NCBI GenBank assembly: GCA_002917075.1
Contig: NTMA01000003.1
Coordinates: 1 to 64,000 of the forward strand
Length of the DNA stretch: 64,000 nt
Source of the DNA: Hawksworthiomyces lignivorus
Taxonomy: Eukaryota > Ascomycota > Sordariomycetes > Ophiostomatales > Ophiostomataceae
Reading direction: 5' to 3'
Shown in pieces: positions 42,863-54,338 of this stretch. Positions within the stretch are counted from its first letter, which is position 1, and each line of letters starts with the position of its first letter. Made by a program: the position numbers and the translations under genes. The notes beneath the pieces were generated by a model. The model made no database searches. It had not been told where the DNA came from and saw only the letters and a program-made list of their open reading frames with translations.

Positions 42863-45555
42863 ATGAACGCGGCCGATATTTCCCAACCGCGGATGCCCGT
42901 GGCACCGTCGCCGTCGTCGTCTGCGCCGCATGCTCTGCCACCCGGTGACGACAGCCGTGACTCTTCGGACGAGGGCGGTCGAATATCACGCAAACGGTCG
43001 AGAGTTTCAAAAGCCTGTGATTCTTGCCGCCGTCGCAAAGAACGCTGCGATGGCACGCAGCCAGCGTGCCGACGCTGCTCCAAGACGGGCCGTTTATGCT
43101 CCTACAACCCCTACCGTAAACGTGGCCTTCGAACTGGCTATGTCAAAGGCACAGAGATCTTACTAGGCCTCCTAATTCACAATTATAAAGATGCGGGAGA
43201 CCTAGTTTGTTCAGTGTTGAAACCTTGTGGGAACGGGAACAACGGAAGCAGACACAACTACTATTGTCAGGTCGAGCCCGCCGCCGCCACAGTCTCGTCA
43301 TTGCTGGATGTTTGGCGCAAAAGTGCCGCTCTTGAGCACCTGCAGCAGGCACTCATTAATACCGAATCAGACGAAGATGAAGAGTCGTATTTGCAAAACC
43401 TCGACTTGAAAGTAACATCTGCCTTCAACAACCTACCACAAGTCGATGATGTCTCCCGAGAAGATAATTCCGACAACCATATTAATACCAGCGAGGCCAT
43501 AGCTGTCGATGGTGACGTCGACTCTATCCGTGCTCCCAACCTTTCTAGAGCCTCTACCAGGGACGAATCCGGTCAGCCGCCGCTGGGCGATATAGCATCT
43601 CCTAGAGAGACTAGTACGGACCAAGTTGCTGTACCGTCGCATAACAACTGCCAGAGCATACCCTCTTCCACTGCCGCCACTATTACCGCTACACCAAGTC
43701 TACCCACAGACTGGTCCGTTCTCCTTGATCTTTATTTCTCATACACACATTGCTGGCTGCCTGTAGTTCAAAAACATATGCTGCTGAGGTCAGCAACTCT
43801 AATAAAAAATGGGGTTGGAATTGCGCACAGTTGGAGTCAGGAAGATCAGCTCTGCGCTGGTGATGTGGCATCTCTCTGGGCAACTCTGGCGTTTTCATCG
43901 CTTCAGCTTGCCACACTGCAACAATTCAATACTGAAAAGGTGTCAGACACAGCTCGTGTTCATGCTATCGCCGAGCACCTAGTCTTGGAGGATTCACAGC
44001 CATATGACGTGGGACACATTCATGCGTGTCTGTTATTGGCGCTTTTTGAGATGCAGCGCGGACGTTGGATAAAAGCTTGGCTATTTGTTGGCCGGGCTGT
44101 GTGTATCGCCTCTAGCCTCGGTATCTTTCCCATGGTACATCGGGTCACATCCAGCGTAGCTGCCGCGGCGGTTATCCTCGATGACACGTCTAAGCGCTTG
44201 CTTCAGGGCTGCTTTGTGCTCGATACGTTGTTAGCCATCAAGCTTGGCTGCCGGCCATATCTACAGAGCGCAGATGTACAGCGCCTCGGCAAAGTATCAA
44301 TGAATGCGCTTGAGGAGTGGGAGGCGGCACGTGTGCTATTTGACCCCAGCACAGGCCTTCCACCTATCGCCACGGCGAACTCCAGCGGCCCCGGCCGCGT
44401 GCTCACGACCTTTGACCATCTTTGTAGCGTGGTCACTGTTCTTAGCGAGCTTCACCACATGAAAGCTGGCACAATTCTCCCAGCTGTATGCGAAACCCTT
44501 TTAGAGCAGCTATTTCGGAGTCAGCGCGAAGCGGAAAGGTTGCACATTGCTGCCATGGCTATTGGGGGCGGGCGAATGACGCCGGCTATGCTAGCTGCGC
44601 CGCACGCAGTCCAGTTGCGCGTCATGGCCGCCGTCGCATATGTGGAAATCCTGGCTCAAATTCCTGGTGCTGTACCGCCAACGCCGCGACCAGAAGCCAA
44701 TCTACCTGCTAGTCTATCCGATACGTTAGTCTACCTACAATCTACACCGCAGGTAGCTACCATATTAAAAAGTTCTCTGATGCCACCAATGATGCAAATT
44801 TGTCTTGACCTGTTGGCCAGAGCGGATGCGCTGGCGCCTCCGCACACGAGTTTACCCTCTGCAACGCTACAGCCCAGCTTGAGCCTAGGCGGCATAGCGC
44901 AAACGGCTACATATGGAAATACATACAACGCAAATAGAAGCAATTCAATCGATGTAGACGCAGTCTCGGGGGATTTGGGAATCAATAACAGGCACCAAAC
45001 GCCCATGATCTTTACATCTCTAGAGAGCAGCGGAGCCGCTGCTGGCACTAGTGAGAGAGTTGGCATCAATAACATGGGATATCACGCCTCTTTTGCAACA
45101 AAACCGGGTCACGTCTGCAGTACATTGCATGTTAACTGCAGCCCATCCAGCGCAGCGACTGTCACGTCGGCCATGGCAATGCCGGCACTGACTATGGCAA
45201 CCCACGAAGTCTTAAGAGCTGCCAGTACTGAGGGTAGCGGTCCTGCAAGCGGAGCAATGGCAGAGACGCCGCTCCCTGTCGATGGTCTATTTAATGAGCT
45301 GGCATTTCTAGACCAAGCTGACTGGTAAGTATTGTTTATCCACCCCTTATTCCCGGACTGTTCATGGGCATACACTCTTATCCACTGTTGTTTCTCTCTG
45401 CACTTGCCATCATATTTATTATTGCCATCTTTATTATTTATTTATATCTCTTCCTCTCACTAATAGTTAGGCAATCTGGTTCTGCAGATTTTATGGAGCA
45501 CCTCGGGCTCTCACGCAATGGATCATTCCCCGACCTCAACAGCCTCCTCTCATAA
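42863..45555 (+). CDS. qutA: Quinate pathway activator QutA (Zn2Cys6)
   Basis: Two exons (42863-45324, 45471-45555), 848 aa. The Zn2Cys6 cluster CDSCRRRKERCDGTQPACRRC then SKTGRLC spans residues 52-79 (Cx2Cx6Cx6Cx2Cx6C), followed by NPYRKRGLRTGYVKGTEILLGLL, which is typical of QutA/QA-1F. The fungal_trans middle homology region covers roughly residues 280-480 (VLLDLYFSYTHCWLPVVQKHMLLR). The C-terminal exon restores the family end DFMEHLGLSRNGS; of two possible acceptors only the one at 45470 keeps frame. It activates the qut genes when quinate is present. Glu/Asp- and Ser-rich stretches separate the DNA-binding and regulatory parts. Confidence 0.92.
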
Positions 45556-46048
45556 AGCCTGCACTTGGAGATTGAGATGTTCCTGCATATGAGAACCGAG
45601 GTGTCATGCACATTAACATCAAGCTTATTATAACAATTAATTAATATTAGCTAGCAATTAATTACTTTAAAGAGATTAGGGAAATAGTAACATACATTTC
45701 TCAATAACAGAACAGGATATCACCAAAATACCTTAGATGGTCTTTGTAGTTGAGTGTCTTGCCTTTTCCTCAAGATAATTTCTCACACTTCTACGTAGAG
45801 ATAGCTCAAACTTTCTAGGAATTTTAATTTGCAAATAGACTTCTCCTGTTTCCTGTTTCATTTCTGGTGAATTTTTTTTTTTTAAAAAAAAAAGCGTCAA
45901 AAATCTTGACGACAGACCACATAAATCAGCGCCTCTAGATGGCGAGAGCGCTAACGTAAAGAGAGATTTCCGTATGCTGCTTAACAGTAGCAGGCCAACC
46001 CGTTAACCCGTTTCTCGAAGAGGGGCATTACAGTGACGTCCGAACAAA
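45556..46048. other. Intergenic, AT-rich
   Basis: About 0.5 kb at the right border of the qut cluster, including a T13/A11 palindromic run near 45873-45893. No gene seen. Confidence 0.5.
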
Positions 46049-47352
46049 ATGATCGTAGATCTCGCATTTAACACTGGCATTTCCTCAGCACCCTTTCTCT
46101 TCCCCGATACGTCCTTGAGTTCCGTCCTACTTGCCACAATATCTTCCACTAAGAACAATACAGAAAAGGAGAACGTCGCAGCAAGGCTTGCAGCATCCAG
46201 AAAGCTGCGGCCCCATCGCCAGCCTTCAAGGCAGCCACTACGACATTCTAATAAACGCAGTATCGAATGTCCTTGACAGCCAGGTCGCACGGACAACTTA
46301 TGCCCAAATCTTAGATGGTTTGCCTCTAAAGAGTGTTGTGAAGGACGTGTATCTGGGTGAAATCGTGTGCCCGGGCCATCCGCTGCTCGAAGAAGAGCAC
46401 GAATTTTGGACTGGTGTGATGGAAAAGATCGAGGAACTCCGCGCCAGCGCCCCACTCCATACATTTCAAGCAGACGCATCGGTGTGAGCAAGTACACATG
46501 CATTATTTGACGCTCGTTATTTCCTTACACTGATTCATGCTGTTAGACCATTCTTGAGTACCAGGCAGCCGCCCCCGGCTCTCGAGCGTTCCAGACACGG
46601 CTAATTGAGCTCGTGGCCCGTGTGATCCATGCGATTGCCATCTGGATCCAGAACACATACAGTCCACTTCGTCCCAGGGACGATTCACTAATGGCCAGGA
46701 CGCCGGAGGACGACGACGATGACACGCTCATGAAAGTATTTTATGAGAGAGGTAATCCACCAACTTGTTTCATCCACCCCTGGTACACGGCCTACGACCA
46801 GTACCCAGACGGCGTGGCCGACGGCGTGGGCTACTGGGCCGAGGATCGCATCCTTGGTGGTGTCGTCTTGTTTGATCGGTGTCCGCTGGAGGCTCCGGAC
46901 ACGATATATCGGACGAAACCACCCGATCTCCCAGTCGAATTAATTAAGCAACCGGATGCCGTGTTCTTTCACTCCTATGCCATGGGCGTTACCTATCGGA
47001 TCTACCGCCTGCGTGATGAGCAGAAGCAGCAGCTCTTGCAATTTCTTTTGGCGCCGCGAACAACAGCTGTCGCTACTTCTGCGTCTCCAGCAGCGCCTAG
47101 TGGGCCCATCTTGTCCTCGTCTTCTACTTGTCCTCTGCCGATTCGAGGCGACAGGGAGACCGGGTCCGGATCGATCCAGAAGAGCCCATGAAAGAGACGG
47201 GCATCTACCGGGACAAGTAGGAGCGCAGACCGATCCACTCCCCAGATGCAACGGGTGGGCGTATACGTGATGTGGTTGACCTTTACGACTATCTGACCAG
47301 AGAAGGCCGCATACCGACGTGGTGTAATATTGCGAGACAGGCGATGGGATGA
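46049..47352 (+). pseudogene. Multiply frameshifted gene of an uncharacterised fungal family
   Basis: Pieces in several frames line up as one protein: MIVDLAFNTGISSAPFLFPDTSLSSVLL; AAAPSPAFKAA (second frame); HYDILINAVSNVLDSQ to ILDGLPLKSVVKDVYLGEIVCPGHPLLEEEHEFWTG (third frame); an intron at 46481-46546; then TILEYQAAAPGSRAFQ through [35 protein letters not shown] to RIYRLRDEQKQQLL. The expected end, RVRIDPEEPMKETGIYRDK and TREGRIPTWCNIARQAMG, lies in another frame and contains a TAG at about 47218. At least three indels and one nonsense codon break it. The family (HPWYTAYDQYPDG-containing proteins, amplified in several ascomycetes) has no known function. A further fragment lies at 63060-63245. 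Confidence 0.75.
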
Positions 47353-47857
47353 AGAAGATCTTGGTTGGTAGTAGATGTGAGAGCCGTGAGCAAGGAATGT
47401 GGGCATAGAGCGCATGGCTTGGGGCCCTCGTAAGCTGGTATTATGAAAAGTACCGCGTTCCAGTATTACGATTTGGGAGACGTTCCAGTCCTCTGGTTGA
47501 CCATTGCTCAGCCATGTTAAACCCAAACTGTGTCGTCGTCTCCCGACAAAAAGCACGCTCTCATATGTTCATTCCACACAGGGCATAGCAGTGCCGTATT
47601 GCGTGTAAGAAGTAAATTTACGTATACTATTTACATGAAATAGACCCTCACTTTAACTTGGAGTTTCTCCCCGCATCTCCCTCAAAGTATGAACTGCATT
47701 ATACCGACGATTCATGCATAGCAGACGCGTTCCTCTAAAGGAGGGATCGAGTAGACTAACATTGCATATTATTGATTAGGGTTCAACTTCCCCAGCCTCG
47801 AGCTGTGCATCTTTAGCAGTAGAACTATAGTGAGAGATATTGATGTCAGCCACTAAA
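47353..47857. other. Intergenic
   Basis: About 0.5 kb between the pseudogene and the 3' end of the sugar-type transporter; nothing recognised. Confidence 0.5.
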
Positions 47858-49620
47858 TCAGATAAATGCTTTGTGTAGGGAGATCTCGTACCCGCGCCTT
47901 CCCGTGATCTTTTCGTCTGCGGAATGATCAAGGCCATCAATAATGAGTCGCTGTGTTTTATACGCGTTAAACCAGGAACCGTTGAAGATAATGTCGATCT
48001 CTTCTGTGGACAACTCTGACGTCTCGGGAACCATGAAGAAAACATATAAGAACGCCAAACAGCCACAGCAAGCAAAGAAGACGAATGCACCCCAATTATG
48101 CGTTTCCGTTAGAAGGGAAGGGAGTCCGTAGTTCATGGCATAAATGAAGAGCCAGTGGAATGTCTGACCCAGCGCACCGCCAAAAGTGCGGATATGATCC
48201 GGCCACAGCTCTGCTCCGAAGACATATGGCAGCAAAAACAGGCCTTTAGGAATTGCGGTCAGCAGTCAGTCTACAGCAGGTTAAAAGACGGAAATACGGC
48301 TTTGTGCTCACCGATGACATAGCCAAATGCATGGACAAACAAAAATCCTAGAGCTGCTTGCGAGGCGGCATGAGGCACGATGCCTTGCTGGCTATATTTA
48401 ACATAGACGGCAATATAAATATCGGACACGACTTGGAGGGATATACCGAGGAAAAGAGAGTTGCGCCGCCCCAGCGTGTCAATGAGAAAGAACGATGCGA
48501 GGAGCATAGATCCAAGTTTCGCCACACCGTACATGCCGCTCAGGAACAGCGAATGCTTGGTGTCGGAGCTCACTCCCATAATTTTCATAATGGGCACGAG
48601 GTAAGAAGTGATCTGGTTAGCGCCAGATAATTGCGCAAGGAGGTAGGAGAGGAGACTCTGCTGCACGCGACGGAGATTGCCGCGCACGGTGAAGGTTTCT
48701 TTCAGGATTTGCTTTATTCGCTTCACCTCGCCGGTCGTGTCGATGTGTGCCGCCCGGACTGCATCCTGGATGGCCGTGATCTCTGCTAGAACGCGGGGGT
48801 GGTCTGCGGGCAGACCGCGGAGCTTAACCAGCATGGCCAGAGCGTCGTCGTACCGGTCTACGCTCATGAGCCACTTTGGCGACTCACAGGTAAAAAAACT
48901 GCCCACTACGAAAAGGAACATGATGATGATTGGCACGATCCAGACAATCTGGTACTGAAACCGGTCCGTGGCCATGTGAATGTATACGCCATACACGCAG
49001 AAGACAGACGTGACCAGAGAGAGGGACATCCAGACACCAAACCACGCCGTAAGAACGCCGCGAATTTCATCGGGGCTGATCTCGGCAATGGTCATGGGAC
49101 CCGTCACGGTGAGTCCACCGATTCCTAACCCCGTAATGATTCTAGACGCGTTCAGTCCTGCGAGGCCAGGGGCTGTGATAGAAATAATCAGTCCAATGAT
49201 GTATATGAAGGCCCACAACCGGTATGACCAGCGGCGGCCGATACGGTCATTGATAAAAAACGTAAAGGCAGAGCCGATGGCATAGCCGATATAAACGAGA
49301 GAGACGAGATTCTTAATCAAGTTGGCATTTGCCCCCGACGACACATGAAAGAATTTCTCGTAGCCCGGCAGCGACGTCATCACAGAGGCAGAGCCTTGGT
49401 CCCACACTGCGAAGGTTTGAAGCAACAATTAGTTCAAAGCGCTCAATCGAAAAGAATAACTAGGATATTTTAACTTCTCACCTGCAGGGAACGCAGAAAA
49501 TGCAAACACGAGGCTGCTGAAGAGGAGATTGGGATTGAGAATTACTTCACGAGGCGCCTTGCGGATATTTTCCGCTCGGCGGACAACCGTGTCCAAGCCC
49601 CAAAATTTTTTCTCTGCCAT
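47858..49620 (-). CDS. MFS sugar-porter family transporter
   Basis: Three exons (49620-49482, 49406-48312, 48243-47858), 539 aa. A 12-helix sugar porter: VWDQGSASVMTSLPGYEKFF after helix 1, INDRIGRRWSYRLW, GLNASRIITGLGIGGLTVTGPMTIAEISPDEIRGVLTAW, CESPKWLMSVDRYDDALAML, QLSGANQITSYLVPIM, DTLGRRNSLFLG, then YVIGLFLLPYVFGAELWPDHIRTFGG across the last splice and MVPETSELSTEEIDIIF. It lies 2.3 kb beyond qutA with a pseudogene between, so it may be a second carbohydrate or cyclitol importer, but the substrate cannot be assigned. It is clearly different from qutD. Confidence 0.9.
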
Positions 49621-50804
49621 TTTTCCTTGTGAATGATGTGCTCAGCGGTTGGTATAAAGCACTTCGTGACGAAAACAAACGATGTCCAGGAGTCCAGACG
49701 TTGTGGAATGAACATCCATATGCGGCCAGCAGGTCATAAGGATCATGACCCGGGCTTCTTCAAGATATAAGTTCGGCGTTGCAGTCTTATCATGCAGCCT
49801 TTGGTTCTGAACTAACTCGGAAGAATACGAGTACTACCTTTGTCAGGTGCGGGGAGCCAATCAGGAAACTAGGCGCTAGAGGGAAACGTCCGACGTATCT
49901 CTAAAATCCGGGGCGGCCCACCTATTATTTCTTTTTGGTCGTTGATGGTGCATATCCTAGCGATTATCAGGTCGTGCTGATGATACCATGACTTGCACAA
50001 TGCACCCGGATATCGCTGGTCGAGCAGTCGAGATACTGAATATTATCTATCTTCGACTAGGAGCCGCTTATAAGCGACTGTGGAGCACTCAAGACCTCCC
50101 GGCAATCCCACCTCGCTGATTTAATTAATCACGAAATACTGATAGGATATACCGGCGTATACCAAAAGCTCATATTGCCTATCGCTGTTATAGGCTCTCT
50201 TCCGAATTCAGCTAGATGTGCGTAGAATTGACATTGCTTGCCAAGTATCGGGCTTCCGAATATTCGTTTCATATGCTGCAGATGGCGTTGCTTAGATTGC
50301 CTCGGCTCAAACAATCATGGAGAAGTCCAATTAGACCATTTTTACGAGATCGTTGATTGATTAGGAAACCCGATATCTGCAAGGGGTGGCTCGATTTTGA
50401 TGTCACAGATTCGGGCGTGGCTCTGGAAGAGCTTGCTAAGCCTAGTTCTGTAACTCCTCTTAGCTTCTCGGCGATGCCTCTGACGTGGAATTCTAGTCCT
50501 CAGAGGATGTTTTGGCAGCGGCGATCGTAAATCTTCTGAGTTATATGCTGATAAACGATCTCCACGTGGGCTGTTGACTAGAATATATTTGAACCACAAA
50601 GGCACTATGGTCCGGTCATTGTATGTGTAGATAAATGCGGGAGTAGCAAGTAATGGTATAAAATTTTAAAATGACTGGAACTATTGACCCTCATTTACAA
50701 CTGGAATTTCTGGAGTCTACATATAAGTGCAGGAAGTGAGACAAAGCCAGAATCCAAAACAAGGGTCATATATTATGAATTGTCTCAATCTGATTCTCAT
50801 GTAG
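49621..50804. other. Intergenic
   Basis: 1.2 kb. A minus-strand open stretch at 50342-50605 without an ATG (WFKYILVNSPRGDRLSAYNS) has gene-like composition but I do not recognise it. The left part holds the transporter promoter. Confidence 0.4.
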
Positions 50805-51935
50805 TTACAATTTACTTGAGCTAAACCTAGACAGGGCAAAATGGTCGAGTGACGGATCCTTCTCGCCGGTGGCGACGAGGTCTGCCACGGTTTGGCCAAC
50901 ATAAGCCGCCAAGGTCACGCCAGAATGCATAACGGCGAGCGTCAGTCCTGGCCTCCCGCTGTCGCCTAGGATGGGGTGGCCGTCTTTCGGGTCGGGGCGG
51001 TAGCCGATGGTGTAAAAGTCAAGCTCGAGCGGCGGAAGCGGCACGCCGTCGCGCTCAGGCCGGAACATGGCCTTGACTTGGCCAAACAGCTTGTCTGCCA
51101 CGCCCTGGGGGTCCGTGGTTGGGTCGATGCCAGAAAAGAGGCCACCCGAGATGACGCGCCCCTCAACCGTCTGGCGCATGTGGGGCCCGTTGGAGATGAC
51201 AAGCTTGTTGAGCAGGCGCGTGGCAACGGGCTTGGAGTGGACGATCAACCCCGCGCGGCTGTTGACCGGCACGGTGATGCCGACGGACGCGGCCAGTGGG
51301 ACCGTTCCGAGACCCGCAGCCAGGATGACGTGGTCGGCGGTAATGGGGCCGGAGCCCGTCATCACGCCGATCACTCTGTCACCTTTCGCGATCAGCCGCT
51401 GCACGGCTCCTTGGCGCACTCTGACGTTGTGCGCGTCTCTCGCGTGCTCGAGAATCTTGCGCGCAGCAAGAGCCGGCTCGATGCTTCCCTCCTCGGGCAG
51501 CGAGACAGCCCAGCCCCAGGGGGGGAGCACCGACTCGGCCAGCCACGGCTCGCGGCGGAGGACTTCCGCGTTGTCGATACGCTCCGTCTTGTAGCCCCAG
51601 TGGGCATTCTGCTGGGACTTGGACGCGAGGTCGGCCTCGCTCTTCTCTCCCCACTGGACGTTACCGGACCAGCGGGCGATGTCAGACAGACCAGGCACCT
51701 CGCGAATGAAATCGCGCCAGCGAGCCATAGACCGGTGGCGCACGTCAAAATAGTAGCGTGGGTGGTCGAAGTTGGCATTCAGCCAAGCAAACGAGTTGGG
51801 AGTGGCGGTGCCGCCGACATCGGGCGCGACAACGGTGACGGGGACGCCGTGCTTAGCTGCCAGATGCCAGGCAATTGAAGCACCGACGATCCCCGCGCCG
51901 ACTACGATAACGTGCGGCTTGTCTGCTGTGGCCAT
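50805..51935 (-). CDS. FAD-dependent D-amino-acid/amine oxidoreductase (DAO fold) with PTS1
   Basis: Intronless, 376 aa from the ATG at 51935 (MATADKPHVI). FAD-binding HVIVVGAGIVGASIAWHLAAKHGVPVTVV opens the protein; the DAO domain continues with TPNSFAWLNANFDHPRYYFDVRHRSMARWRD, ADHVILAAGLGTVPLAA and, near the end, FYTIGYRPDPKDGHPILGDSGRPGLTLAVMHSGVTLAAYVG. It ends FSSSKL, a peroxisomal targeting signal. Length and motifs fit bacterial DadA-like/glycine-oxidase-like enzymes more than classical fungal DAAO. The substrate is unknown. It is distinct from the longer FAD oxidase at 18297, with which it shares only the fold and the SKL end. Confidence 0.9.
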   Translation of the reverse strand: MATADKPHVIVVGAGIVGASIAWHLAAKHGVPVTVVAPDVGGTATPNSFAWLNANFDHPRYYFDVRHRSMARWRDFIREVPGLSDIARWSGNVQWGEKSEADLASKSQQNAHWGYKTERIDNAEVLRREPWLAESVLPPWGWAVSLPEEGSIEPALAARKILEHARDAHNVRVRQGAVQRLIAKGDRVIGVMTGSGPITADHVILAAGLGTVPLAASVGITVPVNSRAGLIVHSKPVATRLLNKLVISNGPHMRQTVEGRVISGGLFSGIDPTTDPQGVADKLFGQVKAMFRPERDGVPLPPLELDFYTIGYRPDPKDGHPILGDSGRPGLTLAVMHSGVTLAAYVGQTVADLVATGEKDPSLDHFALSRFSSSKL

Positions 51936-52399
51936 GACGACGATATAATAGAAAAAAGACAAGAAGTAGCCGGTGTCTGGTGGTCGAAAGGTACCGAGGA
52001 CCTCTACAGGTATACAGATGGATTGAGAAAGAATTATAAGATCATTTTCAAACTAAGATTCCATACGTGCATCAGGAGACTGGATCTCTTTATACTTTTA
52101 TTTTGCTTTTACTTTTTCTAGGCATCTTGGGGGAACCACAGGCTTCCATAGTGGGTTGCAGGAAACTACCCAATAGCAGTAGCCTGCTAATTTTTTGTGC
52201 AGATAGCGTAGAGATGGCGATTCCACTCGTATTCTTCCGAAACTACGGATTGGGACCACATTTAACGAACGACATTTTGCAGAGAGCATGTCCGGCTCGG
52301 AAATATCCAGTCATGAAATAACACAAGAGGGGCTTCCGACCAGACTTTCAGGCCTTTAGGGGACCGCTCCAAATTGTATCGTTTGATCCACCAACAGCA

Positions 52400-52436
<37 letters not shown>

Positions 52437-52775
52437 ATCTGTCTTTTCTTGTCGATTTCGCTCCCCCCTCACAGTTGTGCCCAACTCTACAATCTCTAAA
52501 TGCCAGGTAAAGGACATATTACCTAAAATTCAATAAGAGAGGATAAAGGACTTTGAGGTGCGTGGCAGGCTAGAGCAGAGGCTACACAAGGCGCACACCC
52601 TAAAGATGAAATTTCTTGAATGAGTTGATTCGAGCTGTGTTATTCTGGGTTCAACATGCTGACGTATTGCATATCCGAAAGGAAATATATTGTAGAAAGG
52701 AGCAAAAATAAAAGTTTTTGTCAATGTAGTCTCCATTGAGGTCAATTAATAAAAGAAAACAAAAGCAAAAAGTAA
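51936..52775. other. Intergenic with a poly-T tract
   Basis: 0.84 kb with a run of about 30 T near 52406-52435. No gene seen. Confidence 0.5.
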
Positions 52776-52866
52776 TGGTCCCGGAGAGGCTCGAACTCTC
52801 GACTTTCGCATTGGATTTCCAGAAGAAATATTAGTACGATGCGCTAACCAACTGCACCACGGAACC
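52776..52866 (-). tRNA. tRNA-Ile(AAU), with a 17-nt intron
   Basis: Read on the minus strand: acceptor stem GGTTCCG with CGGGACC and A73, D arm GTGCAGTTGGTTAGCGC, anticodon stem TCGTA/TGCGA, T arm GAGAG-TTCGAGC-CTCTC. The loop CTAATA gives anticodon AAT and is followed by a 17-nt intron after position 37. A short T-run downstream (about 52767-52771 in antisense) can terminate transcription. Confidence 0.92.
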
Positions 52867-54338
52867 ATCTGTTCAGATGTTTCGCTGTTGATGCCGAGTT
52901 GGTTCAGTTTGAGCCATTAATTCAGAAGGCAGTATTCAGCCCTTGGGGCACGACAAACCAAACCATCCGTAAAATACCACGACTAACGATCAAGGGCCCC
53001 TTTTGCATACGTGGCTATATCTTGGAATTGGCGTCACGAGATACGGCAATGCTGGTTATTGGTGCCAATTCTGAGCGCGCTGTAGACTGGTTTTATAATA
53101 TCGCATTGGCAGATTCTACTTAAATTTCGAATGCACACCTTCATGATGGCATCGCGAGGCTTACATACTTTTCAGTCTGGCGCAAGCTGCTCTGGGCTTG
53201 TTTTAACATTTAGGATTAAACTGTACTCCGAAAATAATAAAGCACATGTGGCAAGGGCGAAAAGGTGTATGAGTCTATTGGACTACCTGAGCCATACTGG
53301 GGCCGCAACAGTACATAATCACGCCCTTTACTCGAAGTTGAATGCACATCTTCACAGGCTGCGCTTAAGAAGGATTATATGAAAACGAAATATTGAAATA
53401 TAGTACGTGTGTGCCATACTGCTTCTATTACCTTTCTAATGAAAAAGTTAATCAATCTACATTTTTTGTTTGTTCATCAGCAGTCATTGGGTAGAGGCGG
53501 AATTAGCAGCGTAAGAAATTCTTCCCTTATTTTTGAGTTACATGAATAGTAAAGCTGGCTCTAATGTGTGGCTGATTTGGGGCACAGAATTCATACCAGA
53601 CAAAATGCTCATATTGTTTTTTTTTTTTTTTTTTTTTTTAACTAGCTATTCTCTTCCTACTTTTCCAGCATGTCCCTGTTAGTATTTTACTCTAAAAAAA
53701 TCTCTATACTTTTATGAGTCATAATTCAGGTACTTTACTTATCTATTACTGTACAGTACTCCGTAGGTGTTGCAAAATTGAGTTCTTGGGCAGAGCCTAA
53801 AAATGCCCTGTTTGGCCTAGCTATTTTGAGGCCAATCACAAGCTATTGATCCCTATTTCGAGACCTCTTGCACTCAACTGACGCGTAATACACCAACTTT
53901 TTTTTTTCTTTAAAAAAAAAAGGTACAGTAAAAGGCGAAATGGGTGTCGCGGTTTCGTTAGATGACTTTTTGTAAGCGGGGTTCATTTTCGGACCCTTTG
54001 TGGCTGTGCACTTCTAGTTTGTACCTTCAAAGTACGTATCTTACATACATTTCTTGAGAAGCAATGCTCCGTAATTACCCTCCGGATGCAAGCTTATTAG
54101 AGATACTGCTGCCTTAGGCATCTCTTTTTGTGTTAATCTCTCCCGCACTTCTGGCGGTGATTACAGCCTTACCATTCTACGGTCACGGCGTTCCTGGCCA
54201 GCATAACGATTTCTTCTACTTCTCTTAAGCTGTCTGAGGGCAGGGGTTTTTTTTTTCAGCGCGATTGGTGTTTTCCTCCTAATATTAGCTAACGACCGTT
54301 GTTTTCGATTCCTATGCATAACGAACCCCGCCCAAACC
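52867..54338. other. Intergenic, AT-rich, homopolymer-rich
   Basis: 1.5 kb upstream of the double-HET gene, with T-runs near 53619-53639 and a T/A palindromic run near 53898-53922. Open stretches at 52899-53382 show no domain. Contains a GTACTCCGTA motif near 53756 that recurs as TACGGAGTA near 57035, on either side of the HET gene. Confidence 0.4.

Noticed and set aside
50976..51878. 300-codon plus-strand open frame
   Set aside because: Antisense shadow of the FAD oxidoreductase at 50805-51935.
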